The position numbers and the translations under genes are program-made. Positions 15,866 through 24,808 of a stretch of DNA of 64,000 bases are shown one piece after another. Numbering within the stretch: the first letter of the stretch is position 1; the number at the start of each line of letters is the position of its first letter. Location: contig NZ_LT160639.1 in the NCBI RefSeq assembly GCF_900048895.1, positions 667,524 through 731,523 of the forward strand. Direction: 5' to 3'. Below the pieces are notes generated by a model. It worked only from the letters and a program-made list of their open reading frames with translations. It was not told the DNA's origin and searched no databases. This stretch comes from Neglectibacter timonensis (GTDB taxonomy: Bacteria > Bacillota > Clostridia > Oscillospirales > Acutalibacteraceae).

Positions 15866-18715
15866 TTACAGTCTCACCCTGTACAGCGCGGTACGCGCCG
15901 TGATCACCAGAGTGTTTTCCCCAACGGGGACCATACAGGCGGGCCGCTCCGGAAATTCCAAATACTCCGGCTCTCCGGCCTGCCGGTACACAAAGAGTCC
16001 TCCGTCCAGGATGCACACCGTGCCGGAGGGAAGCTCCAGAGAGCAGTATTCTCCCCGTTCCTCCAGCACCTGCGGCGAGAAGAGCTCGCAGGCGTCGTTT
16101 ACCTGCAGGCGCACCGTCCTTTTGTAAAATTCATCTGCGGAGAGAAAAGGCTTTCCGGGAACCGCTTTTTGCAGGCAGCAAGCACGCACCAAATCGTAGC
16201 AGCAGGCAATCACGGTTGCGCCGTCCGGCGCCTGCCAGCCTTTTTCCCAGCTGCGGCAGACGATGGAGAGGTGGTCGTTGTTGTCCCGCCAGCGGTTTCC
16301 GGGATAGACCACCGTCTTCACCCCTGTCAGCTCCGCCCTGTCCCTGCATTCCAAAACCGTCATGGTCCTGCCCGGGTCCTGCGGGTCCACTGCATATACT
16401 TTGATAGCAGACCCAGTGTTGTACCAAGCGCCGTAGGCTGTGCCTTCCGCATCCGCAGGCTTCGGATACCGTTCGCCGGAGCCCTTGGGCGGAAAGTATT
16501 CGCACACCGCCAGCAGCCGATCCTCCCCGTCGCAGATCAGGGAAAGGGGCCGGTAGGGCGTATCCCAAACAGGGCGGATCAGTCCGGTCTGACAATCGAG
16601 CTGGTAGATGTTTTTCTTCCGGGAATCGCAGAAATACACATTTCCGCGGCTGTCCGTGCAGATGGCGTCCACGTTGTCAAAGCCGTCCGCCAGCCTTTCC
16701 ACACGCCCGCCGGACTTAGGGGCGGGCCGTTCTGTGTTGAGGGTGAGCCGGGTCAGCTGCCAGGGCCGAACAGCTTTCCCGCCGTCGGCATCCCGCAGGG
16801 TGAAATCCATCGTATATTTCATCTGAGTGAAATTGTGCAGATTCCAGAATTCCGTGTTCCGGCAGTCCCGGGCCAAAACCGCCTGCGGGAAAGCGTTGTC
16901 CACCCAGATCACCCGGAACAGGTAGAGGTCCGCAAAGGTCAGGGAATCGCAGCCGGAAAGCTCTAGGGGCTGGCACCAACTGCTCTCCGCCACCTCTTCT
17001 TCGGTTTGCAGGGCATAGAAACTCCATCCGGAAACATTCTGCATCAATACCTCGCGGCGCACGTGGTGCTCCACCGAAACCGCATACATGGCTCCCGCCG
17101 CTGCGGTGTCGGAGAGGAAAAGGCCCGCGGCGGCATAGGGACTGGCGCTCCAGATATCTTTAAAGACTCCGCCTCCATTTTCCGTAATCCACAGGCTCCA
17201 GTACTGGGAGTCCCATTTCCGGGCAGGATCAGAATCTGCTGTGCGGCTCTCATTGTAGACAGGCACATTTTCTCCGCCGGGGTTCATAGAGCCGTGCCCT
17301 CCGTAAAACTTTACGTCGTTCATATAGGAGTCCGGACCCGCCGTCCACTTGCAGCCGCAGATCCGCGGATTTCTGGCAGCCGTATCAATGGCAATGCCGT
17401 TAATCAGATTTCCGCCGCCCTTTCCGCTTTCCAAAAGCGGCTTTGGCGTGCCAAACCCTCCGAAGACCGGCTCGTTATCCTTTACCATCAGTCTCGTGGA
17501 GATGGGGTTGAGACCGATCAACGCCGTATGCTCCCGCAGGCGCAGCGTGTCGCTCAGGCGGTAGAATCCCTGGGGGAAATAGAGCACGGCGTGGCTGTCC
17601 ACCGCCCGCTGCAGCACCGCAGTGTCATCCGTCTCACCATCGCCTGCGGCCCCCAGCTCCCTTACATTTACCCACTCGTCCTGGGGAGGCAGGTCCGGAA
17701 TGCGTTTGGGGAAGGAAAGAGGGAAGGAGGAAAGCGCCTCTGTCTCACAGACTGTTTGGAGTGACGCCTGCCCTGATACCCCTTTCATGACCAGGCCATG
17801 GGAAAACTCCCTGAGGAAAAACGTCTCCTGCTCCGGTTTGACATTCCTTCCGCTCTCTTCAAGTCTTGCAATAAAATTTACCCGCCGGCCGCAAAGGTTC
17901 CGGAGGCTGAGCTGGTTTGCCGCGCACCGGTCCAGAGGCGCTGTCACCAGGCAGTCTGAAATATTTTCAAAAACACCGTCCTCCAGATAAAGCTTTTCAC
18001 AAAAGCCGTCCTCGATCTCTATGGCCCGGGGACAGTCCCGAACCTCCAAATTCACAATGGTAAGCCCCGCTTCCCGCGTGTGGATGGCTGCCCGGCGCTG
18101 ACCGGAAAACCTGGCGTTCATCAGCAGGCAGGGCCAGCTGGGCGAGGTGCGGGTGGTATAGATGCCGTACTCTCCCCCTTCAAATGCCACATCCTCCAAT
18201 TCGTTTCCCACGTCGAACAGCCCGGCGCGCCCGCTCCCTGCACACACCCTGCAGTGCGAGATGAAGCTGTGCTGGGCAAAGTGGGTGCGCAGGGCCACAG
18301 CGCAGGGATTTCTCTCGCCGATTTCCAAATCAATATTGGACAAGGCGCTGTAGAAGGTGCCTGCGTTGGCGTCGGCAACCGCCTCCCCGGGATCGGGAAC
18401 CCGGTCGGTAAACCACAGCAGGTAGCGGGACTTTCCCTTATCCTCCGGCACGTCCTCCTGAAAGCCCGGCGAGCGCTCTTTCAGCACCAGCCTTGGCCGC
18501 GTTTTCCCCCAGCCGATCAGCCGGATGGCCCTGGGCACATAGATCGTGTCCGACAAAAGATAGACGCCCTCCTCCAGAAAGATAATACCATACCCTTTTT
18601 CCCGCTTCAGGCTGTTGATTGCCTCCTGAAGCGCCTGGGTGACATCACCCTCCCGATGACTGAACTGTACCGCCTCACCGTCGGCAAACGGTTTTTGATA
18701 GACAGATATTTCCAT
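15866..18715 (-). CDS. Large tandem beta-helix / propeller protein, GH55-like (locus 1)
   Basis: A 949-residue protein with no signal peptide or membrane segment. The first ~320 residues form one pectate-lyase-3-like right-handed beta-helix (GIIFLEEGVYLLSDTIYVPR). A second begins near residue 365 with the family opening NVRELGAAGDGETDDTAVLQ. Between them and the end lie WSLWITENGGGVFKDIW, EHHVRREVLMQN and QTEEEVAESSWCQP. From about residue 690 the sequence switches to NHL/gluconolactonase-like propeller repeats (DAICTDSRGNVYFCDSRKKN). Two tandem beta-helices and a QTE...QP stretch recall GH55 beta-1,3-glucanases; this is a resemblance recognised by eye, not a proven family assignment. The start follows GGGGAGG; nine extra upstream codons are unsupported. 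A paralogue of similar architecture sits at 36331-39261. It is likely an intracellular glycan-degrading enzyme fed by the importer. Confidence 0.82.
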   Translation of the reverse strand: MEISVYQKPFADGEAVQFSHREGDVTQALQEAINSLKREKGYGIIFLEEGVYLLSDTIYVPRAIRLIGWGKTRPRLVLKERSPGFQEDVPEDKGKSRYLLWFTDRVPDPGEAVADANAGTFYSALSNIDLEIGERNPCAVALRTHFAQHSFISHCRVCAGSGRAGLFDVGNELEDVAFEGGEYGIYTTRTSPSWPCLLMNARFSGQRRAAIHTREAGLTIVNLEVRDCPRAIEIEDGFCEKLYLEDGVFENISDCLVTAPLDRCAANQLSLRNLCGRRVNFIARLEESGRNVKPEQETFFLREFSHGLVMKGVSGQASLQTVCETEALSSFPLSFPKRIPDLPPQDEWVNVRELGAAGDGETDDTAVLQRAVDSHAVLYFPQGFYRLSDTLRLREHTALIGLNPISTRLMVKDNEPVFGGFGTPKPLLESGKGGGNLINGIAIDTAARNPRICGCKWTAGPDSYMNDVKFYGGHGSMNPGGENVPVYNESRTADSDPARKWDSQYWSLWITENGGGVFKDIWSASPYAAAGLFLSDTAAAGAMYAVSVEHHVRREVLMQNVSGWSFYALQTEEEVAESSWCQPLELSGCDSLTFADLYLFRVIWVDNAFPQAVLARDCRNTEFWNLHNFTQMKYTMDFTLRDADGGKAVRPWQLTRLTLNTERPAPKSGGRVERLADGFDNVDAICTDSRGNVYFCDSRKKNIYQLDCQTGLIRPVWDTPYRPLSLICDGEDRLLAVCEYFPPKGSGERYPKPADAEGTAYGAWYNTGSAIKVYAVDPQDPGRTMTVLECRDRAELTGVKTVVYPGNRWRDNNDHLSIVCRSWEKGWQAPDGATVIACCYDLVRACCLQKAVPGKPFLSADEFYKRTVRLQVNDACELFSPQVLEERGEYCSLELPSGTVCILDGGLFVYRQAGEPEYLEFPERPACMVPVGENTLVITARTALYRVRL

Positions 18716-18848
18716 TAAAATTCCTCCCCGTGTTTGCGTCAAACGCTGTTCTCCGTTTTTTCAGTGCCGATTCAAGGAAGACCGCCATGTGTTCCGCAGG
18801 AAAAGCAGATCTATCACAGGCTTCTTCCCCAAAACATAAAATCAGTTT

Positions 18849-19268
18849 TTATTCTCCCAATATCACGGCTGCCGAAACCGGCTGCGGCAGCTCCCAGTAC
18901 TCTGATTCCACCTCCAGGTTTTCAGTGATCTTAATGGAAGCTTTTCCCGCCGGAGTCAGCACCTGATGCCACACGCCCTTATTCAGGCACACAGGCTTAT
19001 CCAGCAGAAAGGCCTGGAATTCTTCGGGAGCCTCAGGCCGGGCAGTCAGCAGAATTCCTGTCCCCTGCACCGGCTCAAAGCTTTCCCGGGAAAAGGGGTG
19101 GCATTCCAGCCGGCGTGCCGGCCCCGCTCCAAATTCCAACAGGGCGATCCGCCATCCAGGGCTCTCTTCCCGCACGGCGATCTCCCAGCCCCGGGGGCCG
19201 CTGAATTCCAGCACTGTCCCATAGGCCGCAAAGCTTTCCCGGGTGATCTCGCAAATCTCTCTTCTCAT
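18849..19268 (-). CDS. Small cupin, ureidoglycolate-lyase-like (locus 1)
   Basis: A 139-residue protein with the beta-barrel pattern of the AllA/ureidoglycolate lyase group. Features are ITRESFAAYGTVLEFSG at the start, ECHPFSRESFEPVQGTGIL in the middle, and a WHQVLTPAGKA metal-or-substrate segment near the end. No purine catabolism genes are nearby, so the allantoin reaction is unlikely. A role in handling a sugar acid or lactone from the locus substrate is an inference. GAGAGGGG precedes the ATG. It sits between the terminator at 19381-19408 and the beta-helix gene (133-base gap). Locus 2 has no copy. Confidence 0.75.
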   Translation of the reverse strand: MRREICEITRESFAAYGTVLEFSGPRGWEIAVREESPGWRIALLEFGAGPARRLECHPFSRESFEPVQGTGILLTARPEAPEEFQAFLLDKPVCLNKGVWHQVLTPAGKASIKITENLEVESEYWELPQPVSAAVILGE

Positions 19269-19380
19269 AACAAATTCCCCTCTCTCCTGCTATTCCTCTT
19301 CTTCATCACAGCCCTCTCCTTCCAGATAAACCGTGCGGCGGGGCTCTCCGTTTTACAATGTTTAATCATAATATAATACT

Positions 19381-19408
19381 GAAAAGGGGGATTTGAAATC
19401 CCCCTTTT
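19381..19408 (-). terminator. Terminator/attenuator between solute-binding protein and cupin genes
   Basis: A 13-bp perfect inverted repeat (AAAAGGGGGATTT/AAATCCCCCTTTT) ends in T-runs on both strands. It follows the solute-binding protein gene by 56 bases. Within a same-strand cluster it probably lets importer mRNA exceed that of the downstream cupin, beta-helix and kinase genes. Confidence 0.8.
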
Positions 19409-19463
19409 CAGACGGCAGCTTCCGGGCCGGAGGAGCCGGACCGCGAAAGATGTCTCCTAAAAA

Positions 19464-20975
19464 TTATTCCTGGCCCTTTTTGAATTCGTCAAACTGCTTC
19501 TGCATCTCCGCCACAATAGTCTCGGATCCCGCCTCCCGCAGCTTATTGAGGAATTCCGGCAGAGTTTTCTCAGGATCTACAGCCCCCACCTTCAGAACGT
19601 TGTTGTACTCCTTTACAATGTTCAGGGTGGCGGCCACCTCGGTCTGCACCGGGGTCTCATCGAAGATAAAACCAAAATCCGGCAGCTGTTTTGCCTTGGC
19701 ATTGAACGCTTCAAACTGCTCCCATTTATCCGGCGCTTCTGTCTCATTGAGGAAGTTCAGGAACTGGTTGCCGTACATCCACTGCATGTTGGGGGCGTAG
19801 CCGCTGTCAGGGATCAATTTGATCACATTGTCGGATACCTTTTCATAATCCACACCTTCCACGCCGAAGTTGATCAGGTTATTGAGGTATTTATCCGTAT
19901 TTACCAGCTCCAGGAACATGGCCGCACGCTGAGGGTTCTTCGAGGTTCTGGAAATGGCCTGCATGGAACCCAGGGCATTGGTGAGATAGATGTCGGTAAC
20001 ATCCACCTGAGCCAGGGTGAAGCCTTTCCCCTGTGCCAGAATGTTCAGTTCATCCGCATAACAGGGCTTCAGGTTCACAGGGAAAGTGAAAAACTGACCG
20101 TTGGATTTCTGGGATTGGCCGTCCTTCATGGTGGCCACGTCCTTGCGCAGATAGCCTTTGTTGTAGAAGTCCCGCATCTGCTGATAGGCCGCCTTATACT
20201 CCTCCGATTCATACTGGTTGACCACCGTGCCGTCCGGCAGGATCATTCCTATCTTCTCCTGGGGGTTAGCACCCATTTCCATAATGGATACGAAGGGGAG
20301 ATTCTGGCTGTTGTCGTTAAACAGGGGAGTGAGTTCTTCATTGTGCTCCATAAACTGCTGCAGTTTGGGCTCGATATCACTATACGTTTTGATATCGCTC
20401 ATGTCAATCCCATATTCGTCTGCCAGGGTCTTGTTGTATACGAAGCCATAGCTGACAGCTTTTTCCTTGTTGCAGGGCAGTGCGTAGATATGTCCGTTTA
20501 CCCTCGCAGCATTGAGAAAGTCCTCTCCCACTGCTTCGGCAGCGCCCTTCATCTCGTTTTCCAAATAGCCGTCCATCTCCATAAAGGCGCCGTTTTTGGA
20601 ATTGAGCACATAGTCTACCATCCCCACGCCGGTAAAGCAGATATCAAAAGGTTCGCTGGCCGCGATAGCCGCCTTCAGCTTCTGGTCGTAGGAGGCCCAG
20701 TCCAGCATGTTCATCTTGACTGTGACATTGAGCTTGTCCTTTAGGTATTTGTTGATCTCCTGTTCGATGCGCTGGTTATCCCGCTGTTGGGCGGGCCCCA
20801 GTACATACCAGGTCAGATCGTAGGGTTCCAGTTCGCCGGAACCCGAAGTCTCCCCCGGTTCTGCGCCCTTGGATGCTCCACTGCTGCCCGAGGGCTGTCC
20901 GCAGCCTGCGGCCAGCAGGCACAGCGCCAGAATCAATGCCAGCAGTATCCGTCCTTTTGCCTTACTCTTTTTCAT
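19464..20975 (-). CDS. LipO-type extracellular solute-binding lipoprotein (locus 1)
   Basis: A 503-residue sugar-binding lipoprotein. A signal peptide (KGRILLALILALCLLAAGC) ends in the lipobox LAAGC, then a Ser/Gly-rich linker. The mature part has DLTWYVLGPAQQRDNQRIEQ and a DUF3502-like C-terminus (FGFIFDETPVQTEVAATLN), as in LipO proteins paired with LplB/LplC permeases. It captures an oligosaccharide outside the cell for the two permeases upstream. The start at 20975 follows GGGAGGAAG; eleven more upstream codons are open but unsupported. Confidence 0.93.
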   Translation of the reverse strand: MKKSKAKGRILLALILALCLLAAGCGQPSGSSGASKGAEPGETSGSGELEPYDLTWYVLGPAQQRDNQRIEQEINKYLKDKLNVTVKMNMLDWASYDQKLKAAIAASEPFDICFTGVGMVDYVLNSKNGAFMEMDGYLENEMKGAAEAVGEDFLNAARVNGHIYALPCNKEKAVSYGFVYNKTLADEYGIDMSDIKTYSDIEPKLQQFMEHNEELTPLFNDNSQNLPFVSIMEMGANPQEKIGMILPDGTVVNQYESEEYKAAYQQMRDFYNKGYLRKDVATMKDGQSQKSNGQFFTFPVNLKPCYADELNILAQGKGFTLAQVDVTDIYLTNALGSMQAISRTSKNPQRAAMFLELVNTDKYLNNLINFGVEGVDYEKVSDNVIKLIPDSGYAPNMQWMYGNQFLNFLNETEAPDKWEQFEAFNAKAKQLPDFGFIFDETPVQTEVAATLNIVKEYNNVLKVGAVDPEKTLPEFLNKLREAGSETIVAEMQKQFDEFKKGQE

Positions 20976-21036
20976 TTTTTCTTCCTCCCTTATTTCTCTG
21001 GGGCGCAAAGGCCCCTGCTTTCCATATGCCGCACCG

Positions 21037-21939
21037 TCATCCCTTGACCGAACCGATGGTCAGGCCCTTGATAAAGTATTTCTGGAAGAACGGATAGGCA
21101 ATGATTATGGGGCCGATGGACAGGATGCACATGGCCATACGGGCGGTCTCCCCCGGCAGCTTCATGGCCTCCATGCTGAAACTGGTGCTGGGAATCTGCT
21201 CCAGAATGCTCAGGCTCACCAGCAGCTTGTAGAGCATATACTGCAGGTTATACAGGTTCTGGTCGGTGACCAGCATCAGAGGCAGATAGTAATCGTTCCA
21301 AAACGCCAGGGTATTGAACAGGCCGATTGTGGCAAGGCCCGGCAGCGCCAGGGGCAAAACGATGGTCCGAAAAATCCGGAAATCCCCGCAGCCGTCGATA
21401 CGCGCTGATTCCACAATGGCATCCGGGATGGTGGTCTGGTAAAAGGTGCGCATGATCATCACATAGAAGGCATTCATCAGATAGGGGACGATCAGCGCAA
21501 AAATGGTGTTGTTCAAATGCAGGAATTTGACGCAGACGATGTACCACGGCACCATACCGCCGTTAAACAGCATGGTGAACAGCGCGAAAAAGGAGAACTG
21601 CTTGCGGAAGGAGAACTCCCGGCGCGAAAGCGGGTAGGCGAACAGCGCGACGAGAAAGGTGCTGCACACCGTCCCCACCACCGTGACCAGCAGCGTAACC
21701 CCATAAGAATTGAGGATGGTGCCGGACCATTTGAAGATAAAACGGTAAGCATCAGTCGTAAAATGCTGCGGAATCATGCTGTAGCCATTGATCAGCACAT
21801 CCCTCTCATCCGAGAATGAGATGCCCAAAACCAGAAGTACCGGATAGATGCACATCACCATCATCAGGCTGAACAGCACGATGAGCACCGCATTGGCCGG
21901 GGCGGATATGGAAGTGCGGGAACGGGATTTCTTTTTCAT
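21037..21939 (-). CDS. LplC-type ABC sugar permease (locus 1)
   Basis: A 300-residue inner-membrane permease with six predicted helices and the EAA loop VESARIDGCGDFRIFRTIVL. It begins MKKKSRSRTSISAPANAVLI; the end, PFFQKYFIKGLTIGSVKG, is typical of LplC/YtcP proteins. The start at 21939 follows TAGGAGGTG and lies 17 bases after the LplB stop; a longer frame would run into LplB. It forms the channel with the adjacent LplB. No ATPase gene lies in the locus, so a shared MsmX-like ATPase elsewhere is expected. Confidence 0.93.
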   Translation of the reverse strand: MKKKSRSRTSISAPANAVLIVLFSLMMVMCIYPVLLVLGISFSDERDVLINGYSMIPQHFTTDAYRFIFKWSGTILNSYGVTLLVTVVGTVCSTFLVALFAYPLSRREFSFRKQFSFFALFTMLFNGGMVPWYIVCVKFLHLNNTIFALIVPYLMNAFYVMIMRTFYQTTIPDAIVESARIDGCGDFRIFRTIVLPLALPGLATIGLFNTLAFWNDYYLPLMLVTDQNLYNLQYMLYKLLVSLSILEQIPSTSFSMEAMKLPGETARMAMCILSIGPIIIAYPFFQKYFIKGLTIGSVKG

Positions 21940-21955
21940 GCTGATTCTACACCTC

Positions 21956-22939
21956 CTAAAACAATGCGTTGTCGGGATTGAGCTTGTTGACGAACAAATT
22001 GGTGGTAAGCACCAGTATGAATCCAATCACAGACTGATAGAGGCTGGCGGCGGCGGACATGCCCAGGTCTCCGGTGTTCATCAGGGTCTGATACACATAG
22101 GTATCCAGCACGTCGGCCACCGGCTTCAGGGCTCCGTTTCCCAACTGGGAAGTGGCAAAATAAAACAGCCCGAAATCTCCCTGCACAATTTTACCCATGC
22201 TGAGGATGGTGAGGATCGTCATCACCGGCACCAGATGCGGCAGGGTGATGTGGATGATCTGTTTCAGCTTGCCGGCCCCGTCGATGCTGGCAGCCTCATA
22301 GAGCTCCTGGTCGATGCCGGAGAGAGCCGCCAAATACACCACGGAATTGTACCCGGTATACTTCCAGAGGTTCAGGAACACCAGAAGATAGGGCCAGGGG
22401 GCCAGCTCGGTATACCAGCTGATCGGTTCGATCCCCAGTGCCGGCAGGATCATCCGGTTCACAATACCGGATTCCGGGTTCAGGAAAGAATAGACGATGT
22501 AACTGACCACAACCCAGGAAAGAAAGTAGGGCAGCATAAAGGTGGTTTGAAAAATTTTACTCAGCCTTTTGCTGATCAGCTCGTTGAGCCCGATTGCCAA
22601 TGCAATGGCCGCAACCAGCCCCACGAAAATGAACACCAGGTTGTAGCATACCGTGTTCCGGGTGATACGGAAGGCATCCGGGGTCTTAAAGAAAAACTCA
22701 AAATTCTTCAGGCCAACCCATTCGCTCTCCATAAAGTTGGTAAAGATATTGTCGCTGAAAAACTGCATTTTTTTGAAGCTCATCAGGGTTCCCGCCATAG
22801 GCAGATAATTAAAAATCAGCATCAAAACCGTTCCGGGAAGCAGCATCAGCAAAAAAGTTTTATTCTTATGTACCTTCCAGAAAAAATTTTTCCAGCCCTT
22901 TCGGTGCGCAGAGCGCCCCTGTTCCAATCCGGCAGCCAT
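21956..22939 (-). CDS. LplB-type ABC sugar permease (locus 1)
   Basis: A 327-residue permease and first gene of the locus. It has six hydrophobic segments, a positively charged N-terminus (KGWKNFFWKVHKNKTFLLML) and the EAA loop YEAASIDGAGKLKQIIHITL. The C-terminus NPDNALF matches the ending of the locus-2 paralogue (SAENALF). AAGAGGAGG precedes the ATG. It pairs with LplC to import the oligosaccharide bound by the lipoprotein. Confidence 0.93.
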   Translation of the reverse strand: MAAGLEQGRSAHRKGWKNFFWKVHKNKTFLLMLLPGTVLMLIFNYLPMAGTLMSFKKMQFFSDNIFTNFMESEWVGLKNFEFFFKTPDAFRITRNTVCYNLVFIFVGLVAAIALAIGLNELISKRLSKIFQTTFMLPYFLSWVVVSYIVYSFLNPESGIVNRMILPALGIEPISWYTELAPWPYLLVFLNLWKYTGYNSVVYLAALSGIDQELYEAASIDGAGKLKQIIHITLPHLVPVMTILTILSMGKIVQGDFGLFYFATSQLGNGALKPVADVLDTYVYQTLMNTGDLGMSAAASLYQSVIGFILVLTTNLFVNKLNPDNALF

Positions 22940-23058
22940 AGCCGCGCCTCCTCTTTTTATTTCAAATGCCGGTAACCAGACACTTGCTCCTTGTGTCTAC
23001 ATTCTACGAATTCCCCGTCCTGAAATCCAGACACAAATTATGCAGAAAAGCTGTAAAA

Positions 23059-23064
23059 ATTATA
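23059..23064 (-). promoter_or_regulatory. Probable -10 box of the locus 1 operon
   Basis: A perfect TATAAT on the minus strand, in the context AGCTATAAT, lies 120 bases upstream of lplB. No good -35 is found 17 bases upstream, which suggests activator dependence. Flanking AAAAGCT and AGCTTTT form an inverted repeat around the box. The locus-2 promoter has the same AGCTATAAT context. Confidence 0.4.
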
Positions 23065-23103
23065 GCTTTTCCCAAACCGAGCCAAAAGCCCGCCGGGCGG
23101 CCG

Positions 23104-23132
23104 TTGTATTTTCCCCCCACATCCTGTATAAT
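23104..23132 (+). promoter_or_regulatory. Sigma-A promoter of the MATE exporter gene
   Basis: TTGTAT, a 17-base spacer and a perfect TATAAT, about 60 bases upstream of the GTG start of the exporter. It is divergent from the locus 1 promoter. Confidence 0.7.
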
Positions 23133-23194
23133 ATGGAACATAACTTCAGCTCCGGGCGGGAGACGGCGTTTCCCTTCCCGGAGAGGGAAAGACG

Positions 23195-24589
23195 GTGAGA
23201 GAGACGGCAGCGCAATCGCAAAACAGTGATTTTTCCCGGGGCAGCGTGGCCAAAAACATTCTGAGGCTGGCAGTGCCCATGACAGTGGCCCAGCTCATCC
23301 ATGTGCTTTACAGCGTGGTGGACCGGATGTATCTGGGGCATATTCCCGGCGTGGGGGCGGATGCCCTTACCGGGGTGGGCATCACCTTTCCCATCCTCAC
23401 CATCATCACCGCTTTCGCAAACCTGTTCGGAATGGGCGGCTCACCGCTCTTCTCCATCGAGAGAGGGAAAGGGGACGCGGAAAAGGCAAAACGGATCATG
23501 GGGAACACATTTGCCATGCTCCTCTATACGGGCCTTGCCCTTATGGCAGTCATCCTGCTGTTCAAAAAGCCGCTGCTTTACGCCTTTGGCGCCAGCGACA
23601 TCACCTTCCCTTACGCGGACGGCTACATCACCATCTATCTCTGCGGCAGCCTGTTTGTGATGGTGGGGCTGGGAATGAACAACTTTATCAATGCCCAGGG
23701 CTTCGGCCGCAAGGGGATGATGACCGTGCTGCTGGGCGCCGTGGTCAACATCGCGCTGGACCCGCTGTTTATCTTTGTGCTGAATCTGGGAGTGCAGGGT
23801 GCCGCCATTGCCACGGTGATCGCCCAGTTTGTCTCCGCCCTGTGGGCAGTCTCCTTTCTCCGCGGCAGAAAAGCGGTGATCCGTCTGGAACGCTCCGCCA
23901 TGCGCCTGCAGTGGCGGCTTGTCGGCCGGATCTGCGCCCTGGGTTTTTCCGGCTTTATCATGGCGGTGACCAATAGCGCCGTGCAGATCGTCTGCAATTC
24001 CACCCTGCAGCTTTTCGGCGGGGATCTGTACGTGGGCGTGATGACCGTGCTCAACTCGGTGCGCGAGGTGGTCTCCACACCCATCAGCGGCCTGACCAGC
24101 GCGGCCCAGCCGGTCATCGGGTTCAACTACGGCGCAGAAGAATACCGGAGAGTGCGAAAGGGAATCAAGTTTATGTCCATTCTCTGCGTGCTTTACACTA
24201 CGCTGGTTTGGTTGATTCTCTTCGTGGCCCCACAGCCCTTCATCGCCATTTTTACCGAGGAAGCCGCACTGCGGGAGGCCTGTGTGCCCGCCATGCACAT
24301 CTACTTCTTCGGCTTCTTTATGATGTCCCTTCAGAATGCTGGGCAGTCCTCTGCCGTAGCGCTGGGCCGTTCCAAGCAGGCCGTATTCTTCTCCCTGCTG
24401 CGCAAGGCGGTCATCGTTATCCCCCTCACGCTGCTGCTGCCCCGGCTCTTCGGCCTGGGCGTGGACGGCGTGTTCCTGGCGGAACCCATTTCCAACTTTA
24501 TCGGCGGCGCCGCCTGCTACCTCACCATGCTGCTGACCATCTGGCGTGAGATGGTACGCAAAGAGCGGGAAAAAGCCACAGCCGTGTAA
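23195..24589 (+). CDS. MATE-family efflux transporter
   Basis: A 464-residue multidrug/toxin exporter with twelve hydrophobic segments in two halves. It opens with KNILRLAVPMTVAQLIHVLY and RMYLGHIPGVGADALTGVG, the MATE N-terminal signature. The second half starts near RICALGFSGFIMAVTNSAVQ. The start is GTG, preceded by GGAGAGGGAAAG. Substrate is unknown; expected coupling is Na+ or H+ antiport. It has its own promoter and terminator, so it is monocistronic. A second MATE gene lies at 29578-30975 but the two are not closely similar. Confidence 0.93.
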   Translation: MRETAAQSQNSDFSRGSVAKNILRLAVPMTVAQLIHVLYSVVDRMYLGHIPGVGADALTGVGITFPILTIITAFANLFGMGGSPLFSIERGKGDAEKAKRIMGNTFAMLLYTGLALMAVILLFKKPLLYAFGASDITFPYADGYITIYLCGSLFVMVGLGMNNFINAQGFGRKGMMTVLLGAVVNIALDPLFIFVLNLGVQGAAIATVIAQFVSALWAVSFLRGRKAVIRLERSAMRLQWRLVGRICALGFSGFIMAVTNSAVQIVCNSTLQLFGGDLYVGVMTVLNSVREVVSTPISGLTSAAQPVIGFNYGAEEYRRVRKGIKFMSILCVLYTTLVWLILFVAPQPFIAIFTEEAALREACVPAMHIYFFGFFMMSLQNAGQSSAVALGRSKQAVFFSLLRKAVIVIPLTLLLPRLFGLGVDGVFLAEPISNFIGGAACYLTMLLTIWREMVRKEREKATAV

Positions 24590-24609
24590 GGTCTTCTTTG
24601 TGACATTAC

Positions 24610-24656
24610 AAGCGCGCCCCAAAGCAAGGATTGTTCCCTTGTTTTTGGGCGCGCTT
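24610..24656 (+). terminator. Intrinsic terminator after the MATE gene
   Basis: Arms AAGCGCGCCC and GGGCGCGCTTT enclose an inner CAAGG/CCTTG stem. A short T-run follows. Confidence 0.75.
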
Positions 24657-24718
24657 TCCCGTTCTGCCCCGGGTTCCAGCTGTCTCCAAATTATTTTCCA
24701 GAGAGTTTTCTTCTCCTC

Positions 24719-24779
24719 TTGACAATCTTGGTTTATTATTATAAACTAAAATCAAAGACTGGGTTTATAATAACAAACC
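24719..24779 (+). promoter_or_regulatory. Promoter and two dyad operators of the BlaI/M56 operon
   Basis: TTGACA at 24719-24724 is followed by AT-rich sequence with a candidate -10 (TATAAA at 24740, or TAAACT at 24742). A perfect dyad, GTTTAT-TATT-ATAAAC, occupies 24731-24746, across the spacer and -10. A second dyad, GGTTT...AAACC at 24762-24779, shares the GTTTAT half-site and covers the transcription start. The arrangement fits autorepression by the BlaI-type repressor encoded immediately downstream (inference). Confidence 0.6.
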
Positions 24780-24808
24780 TGACAAAATTTAAAGTAGGGG
24801 GCGTCTGT

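Noticed and set aside
23441-24622. 393-codon minus-strand frame opposite the first MATE gene
   Set aside because: His/Gly-rich low-quality translation; the plus strand encodes a clear MATE protein with promoter and terminator.
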